Shown piece by piece: positions 11,141 through 20,161 of a DNA stretch of 64,000 nt. Numbering within the stretch: the stretch's first letter is position 1; every line of letters begins with the position of its first letter. The stretch spans positions 47,443-111,442 of the forward strand of contig NZ_MWLQ01000007.1 of assembly GCF_010634855.1 (NCBI RefSeq), written 5' to 3'. The notes under the pieces are model-generated. The model searched no databases and was not told the DNA's origin. It saw only the letters and a program-made list of their open reading frames with translations. This DNA is from Microbacterium sp. B35-30 (lineage in GTDB: Bacteria; Actinomycetota; Actinomycetes; Actinomycetales; Microbacteriaceae). The translations under genes and the position numbers were made by a program.

Positions 11141-11142
11141 CA
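11122..11142. promoter_or_regulatory. Fur-box palindrome (FurA operator)
   Basis: Perfect inverted repeat with arms TGTTTTGA and TCAAAACA around TCCAT. It covers the whole -35 element of the furA promoter, so a bound FurA dimer would block polymerase directly. Confidence 0.8.
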
Positions 11143-11175
11143 GTGATATGCGGCATCCGCCCCCTCGTTCCCCGC

Positions 11176-11248
11176 CCCATCGTTCACTTGCGCTGAACGT
11201 ACGTCGATCTCGGTGTAGAGCGTACGTTCAGCGCAAGTGAACGATGGG
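11176..11248. repeat. Perfect 28-bp inverted repeat with 17-nt loop
   Basis: Arms 11176-11203 and 11221-11248 are exactly complementary (left arm begins CCCATCGTTCACTTG). Each arm also contains an internal GTTCA/TGAAC dyad. It sits between the end of the SpoIIM-like gene (11280) and the furA promoter, both on the reverse strand. It could terminate SpoIIM transcription or be a REP/MITE-like mobile repeat. Confidence 0.9.
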
Positions 11249-11279
11249 AGACAGGGGAAGACGCCGCAGGCGAGGCGGA

Positions 11280-12275
11280 TCAGCCGGCGACGAGGGTCGG
11301 GGTGCCGGCCTCGTACTCGGTGAGGTCGCCGCTCTCGCCCAGGCGGTGCGCGCGGCGGCCGACCACCAGCATGTAGACGAGGAACAGCGCGAGCGCCGCC
11401 GCGCCGATGCCGATCTTGAGCGGCCACGGCCAGGGCTGCGCGGTCACGAATCCCTCGATGATCCCCGAGACGCCGAGCGCGATGACGAGCCCGATCGCGA
11501 TGGTCGCGAGCGACCGGCCGGCCGCCGCCAGCGACTCGCCGCGCGAGCGCGGACCCGGCGCGACCCAGGCCCAGAAGATCTGCAGTCCCGCCGCCCCGGC
11601 CACGAAGATGCAGGTGAGCTCGAGCAGGCCGTGCGGGAGGATGTAGAGCACGAAGACATCGCCGCGATCGAAGGCCGCCATGATCGCCGCGGCGGTGCCG
11701 ACGCCGACCGCGTTCTGCACGAGCACCATGACGGGCCATACCCCCGTGATGCCGAACAGCACGCACTGCGCGGCGATCCAGGCATTGTTGGTCCAGACCG
11801 TGCCGGCGAACACCGCCGCCGGGTTCTCGCTGTAGTACTCCGTGAACTGGTTCTCGGCGTACTGCTCCAGTTGCGCCTCGCTCCCGAGGCTCGCGACCAG
11901 CGCCGGATCGCCCGCCACCCACAGCGCAACGACGACGGCGACTGCCACGAATCCCAGCGCGATGGCGAGCGTCGCCCAGCGCACGCGGTACAGCGCGGCG
12001 GGCAGCTGCAGGGCGAAGAATCGCGGGATCTGGCGCATGACGTTCTCGGGCGCGCCGGTGAGCCGCAACCGCGCCCTCCCGAGCATGGTCGAGATGTGGT
12101 CGCCCTGGATGCTGCGTCCTGCCGATGTCTTGGCGTCGGCGAGGTCGGCGGATCCCGCTCGGTAGCGCGTGACGAGCTCGTCGACCTCTGCGCCCGAGAG
12201 ACGCCGGGACCGGCTGAGTTCGTCGAGCCGCTCCCACTCCTCGCGGCGAGCGGCCGTGAGCGCGTCGAGATCCAT
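11280..12275 (-). CDS. SpoIIM-like integral membrane protein
   Basis: A 331-residue protein: a soluble helical N-terminus (about 1-90, with RRLSGAEVDELVTRYR), then six or seven membrane helices; the conserved segment LPHGLLELTCIFVAGAAGL of the SpoIIM/DUF95 family is near the middle. The name is historical; actinobacteria of this type do not make endospores, and the family is found in MoxR/RDD neighbourhoods. The ATG at 12275 is preferred because TACAGT lies 7 nt upstream, fitting a leaderless start. An alternative ATG at 12293 shares a CATG with the divergent RDD gene start. Confidence 0.88.
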   Translation of the reverse strand: MDLDALTAARREEWERLDELSRSRRLSGAEVDELVTRYRAGSADLADAKTSAGRSIQGDHISTMLGRARLRLTGAPENVMRQIPRFFALQLPAALYRVRWATLAIALGFVAVAVVVALWVAGDPALVASLGSEAQLEQYAENQFTEYYSENPAAVFAGTVWTNNAWIAAQCVLFGITGVWPVMVLVQNAVGVGTAAAIMAAFDRGDVFVLYILPHGLLELTCIFVAGAAGLQIFWAWVAPGPRSRGESLAAAGRSLATIAIGLVIALGVSGIIEGFVTAQPWPWPLKIGIGAAALALFLVYMLVVGRRAHRLGESGDLTEYEAGTPTLVAG

Positions 12276-12282
12276 GTGTTTC

Positions 12283-12288
12283 ACTGTA
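12283..12288 (-). promoter_or_regulatory. -10 box of SpoIIM-like gene, leaderless type
   Basis: TACAGT on the reverse strand ends 7 nt before the ATG at 12275. No good -35 was found. Confidence 0.45.
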
Positions 12289-12291
12289 GCC

Positions 12292-13137
12292 ATGACCGCT
12301 GAGCGCCCCGCGATCGTCGACATCCATCAGGACGAGGTGCTCACCGGCGAGGCCGTCGCGCTGGACGTGCAGCCGCTCGGCTACTTCCTGCGCGCGCTCG
12401 GCGTGCTCATCGACATGGTGCTCGGCGTCGTCGTGCTGCTGCTGTTCGCCTGGGGGGTCGGGTGGTTGCTGAGCATCGACGCCGTGGACCCCGCCGTGGT
12501 GCCGATCCTCACGATCGTCGTGTTGGTGCTCGTCATGGTCGTGATTCCCACGGTGGTCGAGACGACCACCCGCGGGCGCAGCCTGGGACGCCTCGCGGTC
12601 GGCGGGCGCATCGTCCGCGTCGACGGCGGAGCCGCCGGCTTCCGCCACGCCTTCATCCGCGCACTGGTCGGCGTCTTCGAGCTGTGGTTCACCGTCGGCG
12701 CCGTCGCCGCACTGGTCGGCGCCTTCACGCCGCGCTCGCAGCGGCTCGGCGACCTGCTCGCCGGCACCTACTCGGAACGCACACGCACCCCGCGACTGCC
12801 CGACGTGAACCTGGGCATCCCGCTGACGCTCACGGAGTGGGCCGCCGTGGCCGACGTCGCGCGACTGCCGGAGCGGCTCTCGCGGCGCCTGGCGCAGTTC
12901 GCACGCTCAGCGGTGAACATGGAGCCCACCGCACGCGCGCGGGTCGCGGCATCCCTCGCGCAGGAGGCGTCCGAGCACGTGTCCCCCGTGCCTGCCGTCG
13001 ACAACGAGACGTTCCTGATCGGCGTCGTGGCCGTGCGCCGCGAGCGAGAGCTGCGCGCGCTCCAGCTCGAGACCGCGCGCGCGGATGCACTGGCGGGTCC
13101 GGTCTCCTCCGCGCCGCGCGGGTTCCCGACGCGGTGA
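12292..13137 (+). CDS. RDD-family membrane protein
   Basis: A 281-residue protein with an RDD domain (about 25-165): Arg in FLRALGVLID, Asp in VLIDMVLG and Asp in QRLGDLLAGT, with three to four membrane helices. The C-terminal 110 residues are soluble, helical and charged. RDD proteins include ion transporters, but many are uncharacterised. It is divergent from the SpoIIM-like gene with only 16 bp between the chosen starts, the arrangement usual in actinobacteria. No ribosome site is visible upstream of the ATG. Confidence 0.88.
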   Translation: MTAERPAIVDIHQDEVLTGEAVALDVQPLGYFLRALGVLIDMVLGVVVLLLFAWGVGWLLSIDAVDPAVVPILTIVVLVLVMVVIPTVVETTTRGRSLGRLAVGGRIVRVDGGAAGFRHAFIRALVGVFELWFTVGAVAALVGAFTPRSQRLGDLLAGTYSERTRTPRLPDVNLGIPLTLTEWAAVADVARLPERLSRRLAQFARSAVNMEPTARARVAASLAQEASEHVSPVPAVDNETFLIGVVAVRRERELRALQLETARADALAGPVSSAPRGFPTR

Positions 13138-13175
13138 GTCGCCTCGCGACGCTCGTAACGTGACGGGGCGAGCCG

Positions 13176-14675
13176 TCAGTAGCGGTAGTGGTCGAGCTTG
13201 TACGGGCCCTCGACCGGCACGCCGATGTAGGCCGCCTGCTCGGGGGTCAGCTCGGTGAGCTGCACGCCGAGCGCGTCGAGGTGCAGTCGCGCGACCTTCT
13301 CGTCGAGGTGCTTGGGCAGCGTGTAGACGGCGGTCGGGTACTCGTCGCGCTTGGTGAACAGCTCGATCTGCGCGAGCACCTGGTTCGTGAACGAAGCGCT
13401 CATGACGAACGACGGATGCCCCGTGGCATTGCCCAGGTTCAGCAGCCGGCCTTCGCTCAGCACGAGCACGCTGCGTCCGTTCGGCAGGCGCCATTCGTGC
13501 ACCTGCGGCTTGATCTCGACTTTCTCGATCCCGGAGAGCGACTCCAGCGCGGCCATGTCGATCTCGTTGTCGAAGTGGCCGACGTTGCCGACGATCGCGA
13601 GGTGCTTGAGCTTCAGCAGATCGTCGGTGGTGACGACGTCCTTGTTGCCGGTGCCGGTGATGACGATGTCGACCTGGCCGGCGACATCCGCCAGGCGCGC
13701 CACCTGATAGCCGTCCATCGCGGCCTGCAGCGCGCAGATCGGGTCGACCTCGCTCACGATGACGCGCGCACCCTGGCCGCGGAGCGCCTCGGCAGCGCCC
13801 TTGCCGACATCGCCGTAGCCGCACACGAAGGCCACCTTGCCGCCCATGAGGACGTCGGTGGCGCGGTTGATGCCGTCGGGAAGGGAGTGGCGGATGCCGT
13901 ACTTGTTGTCGAACTTCGACTTCGTGACCGAGTCGTTCACGTTGATCGCGGGGAAGAGCAGTTCCCCTGCCGCGGCCAACTCGTACAGCCGGTGGACACC
14001 GGTCGTCGTCTCCTCCGTCACGCCGAGCAGGTCCGCCGCGATGCGCGTGAAACGCTGCGGGTCGCGGGTGAGGCTGGCGCGCAGCGTGTCGAGGATGATG
14101 CGGTACTCGGCGTTGTCGTCGGCGGCTGCATCGGGAACCGCGCCCGCCTTCTCGAACTCGACGCCCTTGTGCACGAGGAGGGTGGCGTCACCGCCGTCGT
14201 CGAGGATCATGTTCGGACCGTCGAAGCCTTCGGCCGACCAGTCGAAGATGCGATCGGCGAGGCGCCAGTACTCCTCGAGGGTCTCGCCCTTCCACGCGAA
14301 CACCGGCACGCCGGCCGGAGCGTCGACGGTGCCGGCCGGCCCGACGACCACGGCCGCGGCCGCTTCGTCCTGGGTGGAGAAGATGTTGCAGCTCGCCCAC
14401 CGCACCTGGGCGCCCAGAGCGACGAGGGTCTCGATGAGCACCGCAGTCTGCACGGTCATATGCAGCGATCCGGCGATGCGTGCGCCCTTCAGCGGCTGCG
14501 ACGCACCGAACTCCTCCCGCAGGGCCATGAGGCCCGGCATCTCGTTCTCGGCGAGGCGCAGCTGATGGCGTCCGGCTTCGGCCAATGAGAGATCGGCGAC
14601 CTCGTACTCGAATCCCTCGACAGAGTCGGAGACCGCGGAGTCGGAGAGCGTGGCGGCAGGCGTGTGGGTCGGCAT
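13176..14675 (-). CDS. ahcY: Adenosylhomocysteinase
   Basis: A 499-residue enzyme that hydrolyses S-adenosylhomocysteine to adenosine and homocysteine, relieving product inhibition of methyltransferases. Visible are the substrate-binding H72 (GSLHMT), [13 protein letters not shown] (96-108), the VTKSKFDN segment with catalytic Lys252 and Asp256, the NAD motif GYGDVGKG (286-293) and the C-terminal LDHYRY that completes the neighbouring subunit site. The insertion of about 40 residues near 150-200 is typical of the long bacterial form. ATG 14675 gives [15 protein letters not shown] lies upstream. It follows the DUF3499 gene by 22 bp, so the two are probably cotranscribed. Confidence 0.97.
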   Translation of the reverse strand: MPTHTPAATLSDSAVSDSVEGFEYEVADLSLAEAGRHQLRLAENEMPGLMALREEFGASQPLKGARIAGSLHMTVQTAVLIETLVALGAQVRWASCNIFSTQDEAAAAVVVGPAGTVDAPAGVPVFAWKGETLEEYWRLADRIFDWSAEGFDGPNMILDDGGDATLLVHKGVEFEKAGAVPDAAADDNAEYRIILDTLRASLTRDPQRFTRIAADLLGVTEETTTGVHRLYELAAAGELLFPAINVNDSVTKSKFDNKYGIRHSLPDGINRATDVLMGGKVAFVCGYGDVGKGAAEALRGQGARVIVSEVDPICALQAAMDGYQVARLADVAGQVDIVITGTGNKDVVTTDDLLKLKHLAIVGNVGHFDNEIDMAALESLSGIEKVEIKPQVHEWRLPNGRSVLVLSEGRLLNLGNATGHPSFVMSASFTNQVLAQIELFTKRDEYPTAVYTLPKHLDEKVARLHLDALGVQLTELTPEQAAYIGVPVEGPYKLDHYRY

Positions 14676-14697
14676 CCGCCCATTCTCCCACGCCGGC

Positions 14698-14904
14698 TCA
14701 GGCGCGCAGGGTCTCGTGCCGCACGACCACCCAGCCCTTGGGCACCGACAGGCGGTCGGTGTGGATGGCGCACAGGTCGTGCGCGTGAGGATCGCCCCCG
14801 GCGCCGAGCGGCCCGAGGGCCGCCATCTGGTCGCCGTAGTCGTAGGTGAGCGTCGACACCGCCTCACGGGCGCAGCCGACCTTGGAGCAGACTCTCTCAC
14901 GCAT
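14698..14904 (-). CDS. DUF3499 small zinc-ribbon-like protein
   Basis: A 68-residue protein with two Cys in CSKVGC (6-11), one in DLCAIH followed by H, and the tail [11 protein letters not shown], matching actinobacterial DUF3499. The Cys/His spacing suggests a small metal-binding fold. In mycobacteria the homologue also lies near whiB2, manA and a zincin-like gene; here it is divergent from the zincin-like gene. The ATG at 14904 is preceded after 7 nt by TAGCGT, a leaderless-type promoter. Function is unknown. Confidence 0.88.
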   Translation of the reverse strand: MRERVCSKVGCAREAVSTLTYDYGDQMAALGPLGAGGDPHAHDLCAIHTDRLSVPKGWVVVRHETLRA

Positions 14905-14911
14905 CGGGTCG

Positions 14912-14917
14912 ACGCTA
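14912..14917 (-). promoter_or_regulatory. -10 box of DUF3499-ahcY, leaderless type
   Basis: TAGCGT on the reverse strand ends 7 nt before the ATG at 14904; no clear -35. Confidence 0.45.
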
Positions 14918-15020
14918 TCGTGCACCGGTGGCGTGGGGACGGATGCCGCGCCGCAGCGTCTCGTCGTCCACCAAAGGAAGCGGGAGAAAGCGCCCCCGTC
15001 GTTAAGCGAGCGATGAACGT

Positions 15021-15133
15021 GGTCGTTGAGTGAGCTTGCGAGTCGAAACGCAGAGACGAAACGCGCTGAACCGGCGCCAACCTCAACGCGAGGCGTATCC
15101 TCTCGGTCGCTGGCGATCCCTCGCTCAACGACC
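15021..15133. repeat. REP-like element bounded by GGTCGTTGAG / CTCAACGACC
   Basis: Ten-base perfect complementary ends (15021-15030 and 15124-15133) flank about 93 bp that include GTCGAAACG and AGACGAAACG direct repeats. It lies in the intergenic space between two divergent genes. Similar GTCGTTGAG...CGAAACG sequences are, from memory, frequent between genes in Microbacteriaceae; copy number cannot be tested here. Confidence 0.6.
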
Positions 15134-15159
15134 GAAAAGCCCGGGCGCGCACGCCGTCC

Positions 15160-15165
15160 TAGGAT
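15160..15165 (+). promoter_or_regulatory. -10 box of zincin-like gene, leaderless type
   Basis: TAGGAT ends 6 nt before the ATG at 15172; GGGAG follows but is too close to the ATG to be a ribosome site. Confidence 0.45.
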
Positions 15166-15171
15166 GGGAGC

Positions 15172-15612
15172 ATGGCGTGGCGGCGTACCCGGATCAGCGA
15201 ACGCACGCAGCCGCGTGCGTCCCGTCACGGACGCCACGGCCGCGAAGGACGCAGCCCTGTCGTGCGGCCTCCCCTGCCGCCCCTCGATACCCGGGTCGAC
15301 CGCTTCGACCTCTCGGTCGGCACCGCGGCGGAGTTCCTGCGCTCGGCGTGGCCGGAGCTGCGCGACGTGCGGTTCGAGGTGGCCGACATGCCGGCCGGGA
15401 CGGATGACGACGGCATCCCCCGCTGGACGGCGCTGCCCGATGCGGGCCGCATCATCCTTTACCGCCTGCCGATCGAGCGCCTCAGCCACCTGCACCGCGA
15501 CGACGAACTGCACCGGCGCATGCTCGTCGAGGGCGCCGTCTTCCGGGCGGCGGCCGAGTACCTCGATCGCGACCCGTGGGACCTCGGCCCGGAGCGCTTC
15601 CGGTACTTCTGA
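15172..15612 (+). CDS. Zincin-fold (PF06262-type) protein lacking HExxH
   Basis: A 146-residue protein with an Arg-rich N-terminus (about 1-35), then the fold of the small actinobacterial metallopeptidase family: FDLSVGTAAEFLRSAWPELRDV, an RIILYRLPIERL strand and a C-terminal helix where the protease HExxH would sit. That helix here reads MLVEGAVFRAAAEYL, with no HExxH, so proteolytic activity is not expected. Actinobacterial homologues next to DUF3499 commonly share this loss. The position beside DUF3499, DUF5719, WhiB2 and ManA matches mycobacteria. Function unknown. Confidence 0.78.
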   Translation: MAWRRTRISERTQPRASRHGRHGREGRSPVVRPPLPPLDTRVDRFDLSVGTAAEFLRSAWPELRDVRFEVADMPAGTDDDGIPRWTALPDAGRIILYRLPIERLSHLHRDDELHRRMLVEGAVFRAAAEYLDRDPWDLGPERFRYF

Positions 15613-15657
15613 CACGGCTCGGCCGGAAGTGAGCGCGGGCGCGCGCGCTGCCCAGTC

Positions 15658-17097
15658 TCAGGGGTAGACGACGACCTCGGGAGTCGCCACATCTGCGGGC
15701 CACAACGGCACACCCGCGAGCGCGCCGTCGCCCGCGAACGACAGACCCGCATGCACCGGCGCCTCGGGCTGGAGCCGGTACACGGTACGCGCCGAGAGAC
15801 GCACGGCGACGGATCCGTTCGCCGGCACCGTGAGCGCGATCGGCGACCCGCCGTCGATCGCGGTGACCGCCACGGCCACCGGTTCGCTCGACGGGTTGAC
15901 CACCGAAAGCGACGGCGTCGGTCCTCCGGGCGTCGCGAACAGGGAATCGACCGACACCTCCGGCGCCGGCGTGTACCACGCGAAGTCGTCGCCCGCTCGA
16001 ACGCCGGTCGCCTGCCACACCGCGGACACGACGGGCGCGTCTGCATCGACGGCGACCGTGTACGACCCGGCGGTGAGTGCGTCCAGCGCCAGTTCCAGCG
16101 GCTTGCCGGCCTCGAGTGCCACCTCCTGGGGCTCCCCCACCGGCGCGCCGTTGCCCACCGCGGTCACCGTGACACGAGCCGTCGCAGCGGCCGAAGGCGC
16201 CAGCATCCGCAGCACCGTCACGTCGTCGGCCACGTCATCCAGCGCGCCGGCCTCGCCGCCGGCCCCGTCTTCCCCGGCGGACCGACGCATCACGGTGATG
16301 CCGGTGATGACCTCCGATGTCGCGGCCCGCGCCACCGGACCGACCTGGTCGACACCGCCGGGTGTGAGGGTGCGGATGATGCTCGCCTGCAGCGACGCGC
16401 GGATCGGCGCACCCACGGCCGAGACGCGCACCACCGGCGTCTCCTCACCGAGCGCGATGCCCGCGAGTGGGACCACGCGCTGCGTGCCGGGCGGGACCAC
16501 GAGGTCCACACCTCCCGGCGGGGCCTGTGCCCCGGCTGCGCTGTACACCGTCAGCTGCACGGTCGCCGGAACCGTCCCCGGGTTCGCCAGCAGCACGAGG
16601 TCGGCGGCGCCGGTCGCGCCCGAGCCGCCGACCAGCCACGAGTCCAGGAGCGGCGGGCGGCACGCCGAAGCGGCGAAGCCCGAAAGGTCGTCGGCCGACG
16701 CGGTCGCGGCGCCTATCGCCGCCACGTCGATCGCCCGGTCGCCGATCGGCGGGGCGGTGAACGCCAGGGGGCCGGGTCCGACGTCGGTCGTCTCGAGCCG
16801 CTGCTCCGCGGGCGGCGGGCCCTCGCCCACCCCGACGACGACGGACTGGGGGGCGGCGATCGTGATGGCGGCGGCATCCGCCGGATCACGTCCGATCGAC
16901 AGCAGCGCACCGTCGCAGGCGATCACCGACGCCGCAGGCGCCGGCGTGGCCGGCACACTCAGCGGTTCACGCACCAGCGTCGGCCAGGGCACCGAGACGG
17001 CGGTGACGACGGCGATGACCGCGACGATCGACACGGCGGTGCCGATCAGCAGGCGGGCGCTCGTCGTCGCCCAGCGGAACACGCGTCGGTCGCTCAT
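15658..17097 (-). CDS. DUF5719 family secreted or membrane-anchored protein
   Basis: A 479-residue protein with a basic N-terminus and one membrane helix (about 16-38), then an extracytoplasmic, Ala/Val/Pro-rich, beta-type region with repeated modules such as VLLANPGTVPATVQLTVYSAAG and LSVVNPSSEPVAVAVTAIDGG, matching DUF5719. The ATG overlaps the stop of the upstream giant glycosyltransferase (ATGA), so they are coupled. Constant linkage in actinobacteria suggests that the two act on the same envelope polymer, but no reaction is known. Confidence 0.82.
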   Translation of the reverse strand: MSDRRVFRWATTSARLLIGTAVSIVAVIAVVTAVSVPWPTLVREPLSVPATPAPAASVIACDGALLSIGRDPADAAAITIAAPQSVVVGVGEGPPPAEQRLETTDVGPGPLAFTAPPIGDRAIDVAAIGAATASADDLSGFAASACRPPLLDSWLVGGSGATGAADLVLLANPGTVPATVQLTVYSAAGAQAPPGGVDLVVPPGTQRVVPLAGIALGEETPVVRVSAVGAPIRASLQASIIRTLTPGGVDQVGPVARAATSEVITGITVMRRSAGEDGAGGEAGALDDVADDVTVLRMLAPSAAATARVTVTAVGNGAPVGEPQEVALEAGKPLELALDALTAGSYTVAVDADAPVVSAVWQATGVRAGDDFAWYTPAPEVSVDSLFATPGGPTPSLSVVNPSSEPVAVAVTAIDGGSPIALTVPANGSVAVRLSARTVYRLQPEAPVHAGLSFAGDGALAGVPLWPADVATPEVVVYP

Positions 17098-20075
17098 CGG
17101 CCCTCCTGCCAGTGGGGTCCCACGACGCGCGGCGTGCGCCGAGCCTCGCGGACCGAGGTCGCCGTGGGCAGCGCGAGCAGCAGGGCGATGCCGAGGATCG
17201 CGAGCTGGCCGAACGCGATCCAGCGCCCAAGGCCGGTGACGGATGCCGGTTCCTCCGGTCGCGGCGCGATCTGGTCCACGACCCGCCAGAGCTCGCCCTT
17301 CGCGGTGTCGCCGACGACGACGAGCGTGTCGCGCTGGCCGAGCGCCGTCGTGGCCGACAGTCGCATCGTACGGGCGGCATCGCTCTCGGGGGGTGTGGTC
17401 GGCGCCAGGAGGATGAACCCGACGCCGCGGTCGGCGAGGTGCGCCACCACATCCTCCGACGACGGCGTGACCAGATCGGCGGCGAGTGCGGCGAGCTCCT
17501 CGTCCTGCGGGGTCGGCGTGGTGCGCGTGGACAGCGTGGTGGTCTGACCGCCGATGGTCTCGCTCGCGCCCCACACGACCTGGGCCGCGACCCCGGCGTC
17601 CGCCTGCGGCGTGAGGACGATGGTGCCGACATCGGGGTCATCGCGTCCTTCGGCGGCCACGAAAGCGGGAAGCGTGCTCGCCGGGCCGTTCGCGATCGTC
17701 GCGGTGCCGCGTGCGAACGCCGTGAGTGACGGCACGGCGAGCGTCACAGCGGCGGCGAAGACCAGAGTGGCCACGATGCCCCGCACCAGCGCGACGCGCG
17801 GGGCGAGGCCGGCGTCGAGAGCGACGAGCGCGCCTCCGAGCGCGCCGAGCCACGCCAGGCTGAGCCCGGTGCCCGGCCACAGCGGCACGGTGAGCGATTG
17901 CACGAACGACACGGACACCCCCACCGCGGCGAAGGCCGTGCCGAGGCCGAGAGCCGTGATCGCGAGCAGCCCGATGCCGGCTGCCCACCGTTGCGTCAAC
18001 GGCGCGGCGAGCGCGAGCAGGGCGAGCGGCACGCTCAGCAGGGGCACCCACCACGTCGGCCCTTCCGGCAGCAGGGTCGCCCATCCCGCGAGGTCGGATG
18101 TGGGGATGCCGGCGGCGAGGAGGGCGCGGCCCGAGGCGTCCGCGGCGACCTGGGGGCCGGGCCAGGGCACGCCGGGATCCGCGACGAGCCCCCACGCGCC
18201 CGCATGCTCCAGCGCGTTCCAGACGAGCGGGAGCGCCAGTGCGAGGGCGGGGATGAGCGTCCACACGAGCCGGGCGACGCCGCGGCCGGCCCGGAAGAAC
18301 ACGGCGAGGAGCACTGCACCGAACCACAGCACCAGCGTCGCCGGAGCAAGCGACGGCGCGGTCGCGAGCACCGCGGCGAGCAGGAGGGAGGCCGCACCGG
18401 CGCCGGCCCACGACCGATGCGCGACGGCACCCGCGTAGAACAGCCAGGGCAGCAGCAGGTGCAGGAGCACGCCGGTGGGGCGCCCCTGGGTGAGCGCGAC
18501 GAGGAGCGCGGGCGACAGCGCCCACACCGCGCCGCCGAGCAGTCGCAGGCTCGGCCGCTCGGTGACACGAGTCGCGGCGAACCAGCCGCCGAGCGCGGCG
18601 AGCGGGAGCGCGAGGACCCACAGCAGCACGAGTGCGCGCGAGGGCGCCCACGGCCAGAGCGAACCGAGCACGGCGACCACCGCCGAGAACGGATCAGCCG
18701 GCCCGATCGTGTCGAGTCCCAGTGCGCGCTGCCCGTACGCGGCGTCGTTCCACAGCTGTCCGACCGTGGTCGCGAGCGGCTGGAGGGCGCCCCCGCCGAG
18801 CACGGGCCAGGCCAGCAGCGCCGGGAACGCGGCGACCGAGACCGCGAGCGCAGCGAGGACGAGCCATGCGCCGCCGCCGGCGAAGAACCGCAGGTCGCTG
18901 CGCCGATGGCCGCCGATCGTGACCTCGGGATCGTCGTCGAGCCTCTCACGCAGTTCCGCCTGCGTCGTCCGCAGCGGGGCGAGCTGCGCCCACGACGCCG
19001 CACGGGCGTGCGCGATCCGCCGACGCGCGCGCCATACCGGCATGATGCCGATGAGGGCCACCGCCGCCGCGGCCCACTCCGAGGCGATTCGGCCCGGCTG
19101 CTTGCGCACCAGGTCGACGATCGTGCGCCACAGGGCGAGCGGCAGCAGCGACAGCCAGTGCAACGGTGCGGCGAAGGGCGGTGCGTACGCCAGCCGTCGG
19201 CGCAGCTGCGCAACGCGCTCGGCGTAGACCGCACGCCGTCGGCGCTGAGGGGTGAGCGGCACGGGCAGACCGGCCACCCCGTCGCCCGCCGTGGCGACCA
19301 GGGCGCTCGGGACGAGCGACACGCGGCCGCCGGCCAATCGCGCCCTCACGCCGAGGTCGAGTCCCTCATCGGCGCCCGCCAGCCCGCGGTCCAGTCCGCC
19401 CAGCCGGTGCCACGCGTCGGCGCGGACGAGGATGCCGCGTACGTCCGCGCCGAGCACATCGTCCTCGGCGTCGTGCTGCCCCTGGTCGAGCTCGTCGTCG
19501 GCGAGACCGACGGTGCGGCCGAAACGCGTCATGCTGACGCCGAGCGAGACGATCTCGGAGCGGTCGTCCCAGCGCACCAGCTTCGGCGCCACGAAGGCGA
19601 CCGATGGCGAGAGCTCGAGCGCTCCCGCCAGCCGGGCGAGCGCGTCCGGCTCCGGCGCGGTGTCCTGCGCGAGCAGCCACAACGCGCCGTCTTCGCCGCC
19701 GGGGGACACCAGGGCGGTCGTCGCAGCGAAGCCCGTCGAGGCGGGCGCCCTCACGACGGACTCCGCGCCTGCGGCCTCGGCGACCTCGAAGAGATGGTCG
19801 TCGCCGCCGCAGAGCACGATCGTCAGAACGTCGACGGGCCGCGACTGATCCGCGAGTGCAGCGAGAGTGCGTCGCAGGTGGAACGCCGCTGGCGTGCGCC
19901 CGTCGGGACTCACCACGACTACGGCGTGGATCCGATTCGACCCGTCGGCGTGCGACGGCACGGCAGTGGAACGGGCGGTCTCCGAGCGGCTGGCGTCGGC
20001 CACGACCGCGTTCGACGTGTCACCGTCCGACGACGGACTGGTCGGCGGCACGGGGGTCGGTGCAGCGGTGGGCAT
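17094..20075 (-). CDS. Large GT2 glycosyltransferase with polytopic C-terminal half
   Basis: A 993-residue protein. Residues about 45-310 are a GT-A (family 2) domain: HAVVVVSPDG start, LWLLAQDTAPEPDALARL in place of the usual DxD strand, and ADEGLDLGVRARLAG near the acceptor site. Residues about 310-380 contain a membrane segment and a charged linker; about 385-960 hold a dozen or more hydrophobic helices plus an extracytoplasmic region near 780-900, recalling GT-C-type or export modules. This family lies upstream of DUF5719 and downstream of whiB2 in actinobacteria and is thought to act in envelope glycan synthesis. TAGGCT lies 9 nt before the ATG. Confidence 0.87.
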   Translation of the reverse strand: MPTAAPTPVPPTSPSSDGDTSNAVVADASRSETARSTAVPSHADGSNRIHAVVVVSPDGRTPAAFHLRRTLAALADQSRPVDVLTIVLCGGDDHLFEVAEAAGAESVVRAPASTGFAATTALVSPGGEDGALWLLAQDTAPEPDALARLAGALELSPSVAFVAPKLVRWDDRSEIVSLGVSMTRFGRTVGLADDELDQGQHDAEDDVLGADVRGILVRADAWHRLGGLDRGLAGADEGLDLGVRARLAGGRVSLVPSALVATAGDGVAGLPVPLTPQRRRRAVYAERVAQLRRRLAYAPPFAAPLHWLSLLPLALWRTIVDLVRKQPGRIASEWAAAAVALIGIMPVWRARRRIAHARAASWAQLAPLRTTQAELRERLDDDPEVTIGGHRRSDLRFFAGGGAWLVLAALAVSVAAFPALLAWPVLGGGALQPLATTVGQLWNDAAYGQRALGLDTIGPADPFSAVVAVLGSLWPWAPSRALVLLWVLALPLAALGGWFAATRVTERPSLRLLGGAVWALSPALLVALTQGRPTGVLLHLLLPWLFYAGAVAHRSWAGAGAASLLLAAVLATAPSLAPATLVLWFGAVLLAVFFRAGRGVARLVWTLIPALALALPLVWNALEHAGAWGLVADPGVPWPGPQVAADASGRALLAAGIPTSDLAGWATLLPEGPTWWVPLLSVPLALLALAAPLTQRWAAGIGLLAITALGLGTAFAAVGVSVSFVQSLTVPLWPGTGLSLAWLGALGGALVALDAGLAPRVALVRGIVATLVFAAAVTLAVPSLTAFARGTATIANGPASTLPAFVAAEGRDDPDVGTIVLTPQADAGVAAQVVWGASETIGGQTTTLSTRTTPTPQDEELAALAADLVTPSSEDVVAHLADRGVGFILLAPTTPPESDAARTMRLSATTALGQRDTLVVVGDTAKGELWRVVDQIAPRPEEPASVTGLGRWIAFGQLAILGIALLLALPTATSVREARRTPRVVGPHWQEGR

Positions 20076-20084
20076 GTCCTGGTC

Positions 20085-20090
20085 AGCCTA
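20085..20090 (-). promoter_or_regulatory. -10 box TAGGCT before the large glycosyltransferase
   Basis: TAGGCT on the reverse strand ends 9 nt before the ATG at 20075, giving a 0-3 nt leader. Same hexamer as at furA, manA and rmlB. Confidence 0.4.
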
Positions 20091-20161
20091 GGCGCGCTCT
20101 TCCCTCACCTCGGGCGAACGCGCCGGGTCGGCCGGATCGAACCGGCCGACCGGCGTGCGTT

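Noticed and set aside
13138..13150. GTCGC/GCGAC mini-dyad between RDD and ahcY
   Set aside because: Five-base arms are too short to call a terminator in GC-rich DNA.
15751..17547. 598-residue forward frame over DUF5719
   Set aside because: Antisense to a protein with a clear membrane anchor and a coupled start; no family features.
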